12,038 nt of DNA from an uncultured Bacilli bacterium (GTDB lineage: Bacteria > Bacillota_I > Bacilli_A > RF39 > UBA660). Location of the stretch: NCBI GenBank assembly GCA_934086255.1, contig CAKOIB010000039.1, positions 1-12,038 of the forward strand. Reading direction: 5' to 3'. Every line of letters begins with the position of its first letter. Within the stretch, counting starts at the first letter, position 1. The notes under the pieces were generated by a model. It saw only the letters and a list, made by a program, of their open reading frames with translations, ran no database searches and was not told the origin of the DNA. The position numbers and the translations under genes were made by a program. Of the stretch, positions 6,819 through 12,038 are shown piece by piece.

Positions 6819-8290
6819 AATATAGTGAAATAGTTAATGAATTGAAAAAATATGATTTAGTAAAGGATTATACTGATGTTGATTTAGATATATTAAATAT
6901 CTCATATGACTCAAGGGATATAAAAGAGGGTACTTTGTTTGTATGTAAAGGTTTTAATTTTAAGCAATGCTATTTAGAGGATGCGGTTAATAATAAAGCA
7001 ATATGTTATATGAGTGAAAAGGATTATAATAAAGATATTCCTAAGATAATAGTAACAGATGTTAGGAAAGCTCTTGCTATAGTGTCTCTTAATTTTTATA
7101 AAGATAATTTATTTAAAATAGGTATAACTGGTACTAAGGGAAAGACTACTACTAATTTTTATATTCATAATATTTTAGAGTATCATTTAGGATATAAACC
7201 TGGTATACTTGCAACGCAATATTTTTATGATGGGACTCTTGAGGGAGAAACACATAATACAACACCAGAAAGTTTAGATTTACATAGGTTTTTAAATACT
7301 ATGTCTAAAAATAATTTGAAATATGTAACTATGGAAGTTGCAAGTCAAGCAACAAAGCTTGATAGAGTGTTTGGAATGCATTATGATATTGGTTGTTTTT
7401 TAAATATTGGTGAAGATCATATATCACCAATTGAACATGATGATTTTGATGATTATTTGAATTGTAAGATAGAGTTTTTAACTATGTGTGATAAGGTTAT
7501 TATTTATAAACAAACTGATTATTATGATGAAATAATAGAAAAAATAAAGGATAAAGAAGTAATTACTTATGGAGTAACAAGGGACTGTGATTATTATATA
7601 AAGGATATAGTGCCTTATGATGATAAGATAGCTTTTAATGTAGTGCATGATAATGAAGAAGAAAGTTATTATATAACAATGAAAGGAACTTTTAACTGTT
7701 TAAATGCAACTTGTGCAATGATAATGGCAAAATTACTTGGGGTATCAAAAGAAAATATTCAAAAAGGATTAAGTAAGACTCATGTTGAAGGAAGAATGGA
7801 AGTTATTGAAGACGCGCTTGGTCCAATTGTAGTGGATTTTGCTCATAATAGAATAAGTGCTGAGGCTTTTTATAAATCAATTGAGGATACATATAAAGGA
7901 AAGAGAATAGTATCAGTATTTGGTTGTCCTGGAGGTCGTGGAATGCACAGAAGAAAAGATATGGGAACAAGTGCAGGGTTACATGCTGATTATATTTATT
8001 TAACTGCGGATGATCCATGTGGAAAAAGTGTTACTGATATTTGTAATGATATAATTACATTTATTAAACCATATAATAAACCATATGAAATAATTGAAGA
8101 TAGAAAAACTGCGATTATAAAAGCACTTGATGAAAGAGGACCTAATGATGTTCTTGTTATAATAGGAAAGGGTTCTGAAGTTTATCAAATGGCTGAAGTA
8201 GGATATGATCCTTATCAAGGGGATATGAATATAGTAAAAGAATATATTAATAATAAAGAAGGGATAAATAGTGAAGAAGTTAAGTGTTAA
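6815..8290 (+). CDS. murE: MurE-like Mur ligase, copy 3
   Basis: The third paralog is 491 residues, the longest, with a unique tail after residue 480 (KEGINSEEVKC). It has an intact P-loop (103-113), TTPES (149-153) and K218. It departs from the other two at conserved places: MEVASQ instead of MEVSSQ (A176; the equivalent Ser contacts UDP-MurNAc-peptide in E. coli MurE, as I recall), NIGED instead of NIGQD (E200), and DFAHNR instead of DFAHNG (R346). Its recognition loop is DDPC (399-402) and its C-terminal motif GKGSE (451-455). It may be the most functionally shifted copy, yet there is no frameshift or stop, so it looks selected for. AAAAGGAG at 6798-6804 is its Shine-Dalgarno, inside copy 2, and the ATG overlaps the copy 2 TGA. 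Its 3' end overlaps murF by 20 bases. It could add a different amino acid or serve a non-peptidoglycan role. Confidence 0.86.
   Translation: MKYSEIVNELKKYDLVKDYTDVDLDILNISYDSRDIKEGTLFVCKGFNFKQCYLEDAVNNKAICYMSEKDYNKDIPKIIVTDVRKALAIVSLNFYKDNLFKIGITGTKGKTTTNFYIHNILEYHLGYKPGILATQYFYDGTLEGETHNTTPESLDLHRFLNTMSKNNLKYVTMEVASQATKLDRVFGMHYDIGCFLNIGEDHISPIEHDDFDDYLNCKIEFLTMCDKVIIYKQTDYYDEIIEKIKDKEVITYGVTRDCDYYIKDIVPYDDKIAFNVVHDNEEESYYITMKGTFNCLNATCAMIMAKLLGVSKENIQKGLSKTHVEGRMEVIEDALGPIVVDFAHNRISAEAFYKSIEDTYKGKRIVSVFGCPGGRGMHRRKDMGTSAGLHADYIYLTADDPCGKSVTDICNDIITFIKPYNKPYEIIEDRKTAIIKALDERGPNDVLVIIGKGSEVYQMAEVGYDPYQGDMNIVKEYINNKEGINSEEVKC
8257..8263 (+). promoter_or_regulatory. Shine-Dalgarno supporting the GTG start of murF
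   Basis: AGAAGGG at 8257-8263 lies seven bases before the GTG at 8271, inside murE copy 3. It is weaker than the AAGGAG sites of the three murE genes. It supports the GTG because the protein from there begins with the expected MurF N-terminus (MKKLSVKELVDATDG) and no ATG is available nearby in frame. Confidence 0.6.
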
Positions 8291-9644
8291 AGAATTAGTG
8301 GATGCTACTGATGGATGTCTTTTATGTGGTGATGAAAATACTTTAATAGATAATATAGTAATAGACTCAAGAGAAGTAAATGCTAATAGTTTATTTATAC
8401 CAATAATCGGAGAGATACATGATGCTCATAAGTTTATGGAAAATTGTTATCAATCTGGTTGTAGGACATTTCTAATAGATGAGGCTCATTGTTTTGATAA
8501 AGAGGATATTAATTTGATTCAAGTAAAAGATACAACTGTTGCATTTGGAAATATTTCTAAGTATTATCGTAATTTATTTGATGTAGATTGTATCGCAGTA
8601 ACTGGTAGTACTGGTAAAACAACTACTAAGGATATGACGTATAGTGTTGTTAATACTAAGTATAAAACTTTAAAGAATCTAGAGAACTTAAATAATGAAA
8701 TTGGAGTACCAAAAACATTACTTAATTTAGATGATTCTTATGAGAAAATGATTATAGAAATGGGAATGCAACATAAGGGTGAAATTAATTATTTAAAAGA
8801 TTTAGCAAATCCTAGAATTGCTATAATAACTAAAATTGGTATGGCTCATATAGAGTTTTTTGAAAATGGTAAAGAGGGTATATTTGATGCTAAAATGGAA
8901 ATAGCAAGCACATTTGATAATAATAATATTTTAGTGGTTAATGGTGATGATGATTATTTAAAGACTTTAAAGACTAAGAGTTTAAAGTATAAATTACTTA
9001 CTTATGGATTTGATAGTTCAAATGATATGTATTGTAAAAAATATTCAATAAGTGATGTTGCTAATTTTACTATTGTTTATCAAAATAAAGAATATGATTT
9101 TACTATTCCAACACCTGCTAAGCATAATGTTTTAAATGCTATGGCTGCTATTACGACGGGTTTTATACTTGGTATAGATTATCTTGATATTAAGAATGGT
9201 CTTTTAAATTATGAATCTTCTAAAAATAGAATGGATATTTTTAAGAAAGATGATATTACTTTTATAAATGATTCATATAATGCTAATTATGATTCAATGA
9301 TAGCAATGATTGATGTTTTATCTTCATATAAAACAAGAAAGGTTGCTATTCTTGGGGATATGTATGAATTAGGAAAAGAAGAAGAATATGTTCATAAGGA
9401 AATAGGAAAGTATGTAAAAGAAAAAAATATAGATGTTTTAATAACAGTGGGACATATATCAAATATAATAAATGAATCTGCTATTAAGTGTGGATTTGAT
9501 AAAAATAATTCATATCACTATAATGATAAGGATGAATTATTGAATGAAATGGATTTTTTGATTAAAAAGGATGATACAGTACTTATTAAGGCATCAAATG
9601 GGGTTAAATTGTTTGAAATAGCAAATTATTATAAGGAAAAATAG
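8271..9644 (+). CDS. murF: UDP-MurNAc-tripeptide--D-Ala-D-Ala ligase
   Basis: MurF joins D-Ala-D-Ala to the UDP-MurNAc-tripeptide made by MurE, completing the cytoplasmic pentapeptide. The 457 residues match the family length. Visible motifs are the N-terminal substrate-binding part with IDSREV (31-36) and LFIPIIGE (41-48), the P-loop TGSTGKTTT (111-119), NLNNEIGVP (139-147), IEMGMQHKGEI (162-172), the Lys in FDAKME expected to be carbamylated (K208), HNVLNAMAA (285-293), NDSYNANYDSM (333-343) and ILGDMYELG (360-368). All catalytic motifs are present and typical of MurF, not MurE. The start is GTG, overlapping murE copy 3 by 20 bases, so translation is probably coupled to it. Any tripeptide made by the three MurE copies would have to be accepted by this single MurF, since no second copy is in the window. 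A hairpin follows immediately. Confidence 0.95.
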   Translation: MKKLSVKELVDATDGCLLCGDENTLIDNIVIDSREVNANSLFIPIIGEIHDAHKFMENCYQSGCRTFLIDEAHCFDKEDINLIQVKDTTVAFGNISKYYRNLFDVDCIAVTGSTGKTTTKDMTYSVVNTKYKTLKNLENLNNEIGVPKTLLNLDDSYEKMIIEMGMQHKGEINYLKDLANPRIAIITKIGMAHIEFFENGKEGIFDAKMEIASTFDNNNILVVNGDDDYLKTLKTKSLKYKLLTYGFDSSNDMYCKKYSISDVANFTIVYQNKEYDFTIPTPAKHNVLNAMAAITTGFILGIDYLDIKNGLLNYESSKNRMDIFKKDDITFINDSYNANYDSMIAMIDVLSSYKTRKVAILGDMYELGKEEEYVHKEIGKYVKEKNIDVLITVGHISNIINESAIKCGFDKNNSYHYNDKDELLNEMDFLIKKDDTVLIKASNGVKLFEIANYYKEK

Positions 9645-9661
9645 CACGTTTGGTGCTATTT
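9639..9661 (+). terminator. Hairpin at end of murF, probable weak terminator
   Basis: AAATAGCAC at 9639-9647 and GTGCTATTT at 9653-9661 form a perfect 9-bp stem around a 5-base loop (GTTTG). The left arm contains the murF TAG stop. The tail (ATTATG) is a poor T tract, so termination is likely partial and read-through into queH is possible. No clear promoter for queH is visible after it. Confidence 0.6.
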
Positions 9662-9681
9662 ATTATGAGAGGAGAAATACT

Positions 9682-10281
9682 ATGAATTATCAATTAGAAA
9701 TGGAAGAAATAATTAAAAGTTTAGATTATAGACCAAAGTTATTATTACATAGTTGTTGTGGTCCTTGTAGTAGTTATGTATTAAGTGCTTTAACTAATTA
9801 TTTTGATATAACAGTGTATTTTTATAATCCTAATATTTATCCGAATGAGGAATATAATAAAAGATTAGAAGAACAGATTAAACTAATAAATGAAATGAAT
9901 AATAATAAAATAGACATAGCAGAAACTTTTTATGATGATGAGGATTATTATGCTTATATAAAAGGGCATGAAAAAGATAGGGAAGGTGGAGTAAGATGTC
10001 ATTTATGTTATCAATATCGAATGGAGAAGACTTGTATTTATGCTAAAGAGAATAATTATGATTATTTTACAACAACATTATCAGTAAGTCCTTATAAGAA
10101 TAGTAAAGTATTAAATGAAATAGGTAAAAGATTGGAAGAACAATACGATGTTAAATATTTATATTCTGACTTTAAGAAAAAAGATGGATATAAAAAATCG
10201 ATTGAATTATCTAAAAAATATGATCTTTATAGACAGGATTACTGTGGATGTAAGTATTCAATTAGAAAAATAGATGAATAA
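9682..10281 (+). CDS. queH: Epoxyqueuosine reductase QueH
   Basis: QueH reduces epoxyqueuosine to queuosine at the wobble position (34) of tRNAs with GUN anticodons; it replaces the cobalamin-dependent QueG in many anaerobes. At 199 residues it has the usual length of the QueH (formerly DUF208) family. All signature cysteines are visible: LLLHSCCGPCS (C25, C26, C29), RCHLCYQYRM (C106, C109) and DYCGCKYS (C188, C190), expected to hold the iron-sulfur cluster and a second metal or redox site. YNPNIYP (48-54) and the TTLSVSPYKN stretch (131-140) are also typical. The ATG at 9682 has AGGAG seven bases upstream. It is not functionally related to the mur genes on either side; it probably shares their transcription for no known reason. 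Other queuosine genes are not in the window, so the cell may salvage queuine or precursors. Confidence 0.93.
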   Translation: MNYQLEMEEIIKSLDYRPKLLLHSCCGPCSSYVLSALTNYFDITVYFYNPNIYPNEEYNKRLEEQIKLINEMNNNKIDIAETFYDDEDYYAYIKGHEKDREGGVRCHLCYQYRMEKTCIYAKENNYDYFTTTLSVSPYKNSKVLNEIGKRLEEQYDVKYLYSDFKKKDGYKKSIELSKKYDLYRQDYCGCKYSIRKIDE

Positions 10282-10284
10282 ATC

Positions 10285-10324
10285 TTTAATAAACAGTGGA
10301 TATTTGGTATAATGATTAAGGAGG
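10285..10324 (+). promoter_or_regulatory. murG: Extended -10 promoter and Shine-Dalgarno of murG
   Basis: TGGTATAAT at 10305-10313 is an extended -10 box. A weak -35 (TTTAAT, 10285-10290) lies exactly 17 bases before TATAAT. AAGGAGG at 10318-10324 is a full Shine-Dalgarno seven bases before the ATG at 10332. The predicted start point (about 10320) gives a leader of about 12 bases. It should drive murG and murB. Confidence 0.65.
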
Positions 10325-10331
10325 AACGAAT

Positions 10332-11405
10332 ATGAGAGTAATTATAAGTGCTGGTGGAACAGGTGGTCATATATATCCTGCAATATCAATTATAAATAAA
10401 ATAAAAGAAATGGATAGTAAAAGTGAAATATTATATATTGGTACAACAGATAGGATGGAGCGTGACATTATACCTAGTTTAGGCATAAAATATATTGGAA
10501 TAAAAACAAATGGGGTATCTAAAAATATTATTAAATTAACTAAGTTTGTAACTAATACTTTAATATCTTATAATAAATGTAGAAAGATAATGAAAGATTT
10601 TAAACCAGATATAGTAATTGGAGTCGGAGGATATGTTACAACTCCGGTGTTATTAGCAGCACATTCTCTTAAGATAAAAATACTTATTCATGAACAAAAT
10701 AGTATACCAGGTAAGGCTAATTTATTGTTATCTAAATATGCAGATACTATATGTGTATCAATGAAATCTTCAGAAAAGTATTTTAATAATAAAAATGTTT
10801 TCTTTACTGGTAATCCACGAGGGGAAGAAATCTTAAAAGGAAATAAATTAGATAAGACAAAGCTTGGTCTTACGAAAGATAAAAAATTGGTGGTTATTAC
10901 AACGGGATCATTAGGATCTAGTATTATTAATAATAAAATAGTAAAGTTATTACCAAAAATAAAAGATAAAGATTATGAAGTTTTATTTATAACAGGAAAA
11001 GGTAATTATGAGGAATTGCAAAAGGAAAAAATGCCTAAGAATGTTATATTAAAGCCATATATAGATAATATGAATGAGTTATTAAAGGTAACGGATTTAA
11101 TAGTTTCAAGAGCGGGTGCTACTATAATATCTGAAATTACATCACTAGGGCTTGTTTCTATACTTATTCCATCTCCTTATGTTGCAAATAATCATCAGGA
11201 AATAAATGCTTTGGATTTAGAAAAAAATGATGCAGCATATGTAATAAGAGAAAAGGATTTTGATGAAGATAGATTTATTAATATGATGGATGAATTATTA
11301 AATGATGATGAAAAAATAGAAAAAATAAAGACTAATTGCAAAAAAATGGGAGTTATTGATTCTGCTACTAGAATCTATAAACAAATAGAAAAATTAGTTA
11401 AGTAG
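10332..11405 (+). CDS. murG: UDP-GlcNAc:undecaprenyl-PP-MurNAc-pentapeptide GlcNAc transferase
   Basis: MurG transfers GlcNAc from UDP-GlcNAc to lipid I on the inner face of the membrane, giving lipid II. The 357 residues equal the usual family length (~355). It has two Rossmann-like GT28 domains: the acceptor half with GGTGGH (8-13), IGVGGYVTTP (96-105) and HEQNSIPGKAN (120-130), and the donor half with TGNPR (159-163), TTGSLGS (190-196), SRAGATIISEI (259-269) and NHQEINA (287-293). E268 matches the residue that binds the ribose of UDP-GlcNAc, and Q289 the one near the sugar. The glycine-rich donor loop reads GSLGSS, a minor change from the common GSxGA. It has its own promoter-like sequence and an AAGGAGG Shine-Dalgarno. 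The start codon of murB follows its stop by 9 bases. Confidence 0.97.
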   Translation: MRVIISAGGTGGHIYPAISIINKIKEMDSKSEILYIGTTDRMERDIIPSLGIKYIGIKTNGVSKNIIKLTKFVTNTLISYNKCRKIMKDFKPDIVIGVGGYVTTPVLLAAHSLKIKILIHEQNSIPGKANLLLSKYADTICVSMKSSEKYFNNKNVFFTGNPRGEEILKGNKLDKTKLGLTKDKKLVVITTGSLGSSIINNKIVKLLPKIKDKDYEVLFITGKGNYEELQKEKMPKNVILKPYIDNMNELLKVTDLIVSRAGATIISEITSLGLVSILIPSPYVANNHQEINALDLEKNDAAYVIREKDFDEDRFINMMDELLNDDEKIEKIKTNCKKMGVIDSATRIYKQIEKLVK

Positions 11406-11414
11406 GTGGTAAAC

Positions 11415-12038
11415 ATGCAAAATGTTAGACAATTTTTAATGGATAATGATTATGATTTTAAAGAAAATGTGTCTTTTAAAGTGCTTACTACATATAAAAC
11501 TGGAGGTATTGCTAAGTATGTAGTATTTCCAAATGATGTAGAGCATTTAAAAAGATTACTTGATTATTTAAAACTTAAAAATATATCATTTAAAATATTT
11601 GGAAATGGATCAAATATTCTTGCAAGTGATAATTTATATGATGGTGTAATAATAAAATTAAATAAATTAAATAATCAAAACTTTGATGATGGTAATCTTT
11701 ATGTTGAGGCAGGATGTAATATGATTCAGGTTGCTAATAAGTATTCAAAAATGGGGTATTATGGTTTGGACTTTGCTTGTGGTATACCAGGAACACTTGG
11801 TGGCGCAATATATATGAATGCTGGTGCTTATCTTGAATCTATTGGGGACTCATTAAAAGAGGTTACATATCTTGATGAAGGAAATAATATAAAAACAATT
11901 AAAAAAGAGGATATGAAACTAGGTTATAGGACATCAATATTTAAAGAAAAGCCTTGGGTAATATTAAGTGCTAAACTAGTATTAAAAAAGGGAGATAAAG
12001 AAGAAATAATAGATCTTTTATCTGATAGGATGAGGAGG
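11415..12038 (+). CDS. murB: UDP-N-acetylenolpyruvoylglucosamine reductase, N-terminal part (runs off window)
   Basis: MurB reduces UDP-GlcNAc-enolpyruvate to UDP-MurNAc with NADPH through bound FAD, upstream of MurC in the peptidoglycan pathway. The open frame from ATG 11415 runs 208 codons to the right edge with no stop; the family is about 300 residues, so roughly the last third is missing. Visible FAD-binding motifs are TYKTGG (26-31), GNGSN-ILASD (63-72) and ACGIPGTLGG-AIYMNAGAY (121-139). GYRTSIF (170-176) carries the conserved substrate Arg (R172). The catalytic Ser region (GSxFKxP in the family) would lie beyond the window. The start is fixed by AGGTGG at 11404-11409, which overlaps the murG stop codon, so murG and murB are almost certainly cotranscribed. 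The short central domain and motif spacing suggest the Bacillus/Staphylococcus type II form. Confidence 0.95.
   Translation, partial: MQNVRQFLMDNDYDFKENVSFKVLTTYKTGGIAKYVVFPNDVEHLKRLLDYLKLKNISFKIFGNGSNILASDNLYDGVIIKLNKLNNQNFDDGNLYVEAGCNMIQVANKYSKMGYYGLDFACGIPGTLGGAIYMNAGAYLESIGDSLKEVTYLDEGNNIKTIKKEDMKLGYRTSIFKEKPWVILSAKLVLKKGDKEEIIDLLSDRMRR

Larger units (their letters stand above)
3917..8290 (+). repeat. Tandem array of three murE-like paralogs (about 1.45 kb units)
   Basis: Three consecutive genes starting at 3917, 5364 and 6815 encode proteins that align without a single gap over about 478 residues. Hand-counted identity is ~74% for copies 1 and 2 and ~77% for copies 1 and 3. Unit lengths are 1447 and 1451 bases. 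DNA identity is highest around the P-loop (4169-4255, 5616-5702 and 7067-7153), where even synonymous sites are nearly invariant. Tandem duplication followed by divergence, with partial gene conversion, explains this. Confidence 0.93.

Noticed and set aside
7803..8218. Two overlapping minus-strand open frames of about 70 codons inside murE copy 3
   Set aside because: They lie opposite a well-supported gene, lack Shine-Dalgarno sites, encode low-complexity Ile/Tyr/Phe-rich peptides and resemble nothing known; they are antisense shadows.
3917..8290. One of the murE copies being MurT (lipid II amidation) or a folate/cyanophycin ligase
   Set aside because: All copies keep the MurE-type N-terminal domain and TTPES, MEVxSQ and AHN motifs; there is no zinc ribbon of MurT and no adjacent gatD.
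1..12038. DGR template repeat or reverse transcriptase inside the window
   Set aside because: I found no second copy of the GC-rich 1811-1950 segment and no protein with reverse transcriptase motifs; if a DGR exists its core lies outside.

Overview
The window looks like a chromosomal segment of a very AT-rich, Gram-positive bacterium. By eye it is well under 30% GC outside one short stretch. Coding is AT-biased (AGA for Arg, TTA for Leu), Shine-Dalgarno sequences are strong (AAGGAG, AGGTGG), and TGA is used as a stop, which points to the standard bacterial code rather than the mycoplasma code. The gene set and protein flavour fit an uncultured gut-type Bacilli lineage (Erysipelotrichales or RF39-like); this placement is inference. 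Everything is on the + strand and there is no gene-free stretch longer than about 70 bases.

Layout: (1) 1-1969, a secreted surface protein entering from the left edge. It has a SipW-type signal peptide, a TasA/camelysin-like N-terminal part and a C-terminal FGE-sulfatase/C-type-lectin-like domain. Its last ~45 codons switch abruptly to much higher GC and foreign codon use, as expected of a diversity-generating retroelement (DGR) variable region. A hairpin terminator closes it. (2) 2028-2951 holA (DNA polymerase III delta) and 3019-3912 a XerC/XerD-type recombinase, each with a TATAAT box just upstream. (3) 3917-8290, three tandem full-length murE-like Mur ligases that align without gaps over ~478 residues at about three-quarters identity, followed by overlapping murF (8271-9644) and a hairpin. 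(4) 9682-10281 queH (epoxyqueuosine reductase), then murG (10332-11405) behind its own extended -10 promoter, and the first 208 codons of murB running off the right edge.

How it works together: murB, murE, murF and murG cover successive steps of peptidoglycan precursor synthesis: UDP-MurNAc formation, addition of the third residue, addition of D-Ala-D-Ala, and lipid II formation. The unusual point is that the murE step is triplicated. The copies share the ATP and most UDP-MurNAc-peptide motifs but differ at the positions that line the amino-acid pocket in characterised MurE enzymes. The two most interesting signals are this murE array and the putative DGR-diversified surface protein; no reverse transcriptase or template repeat lies inside the window.
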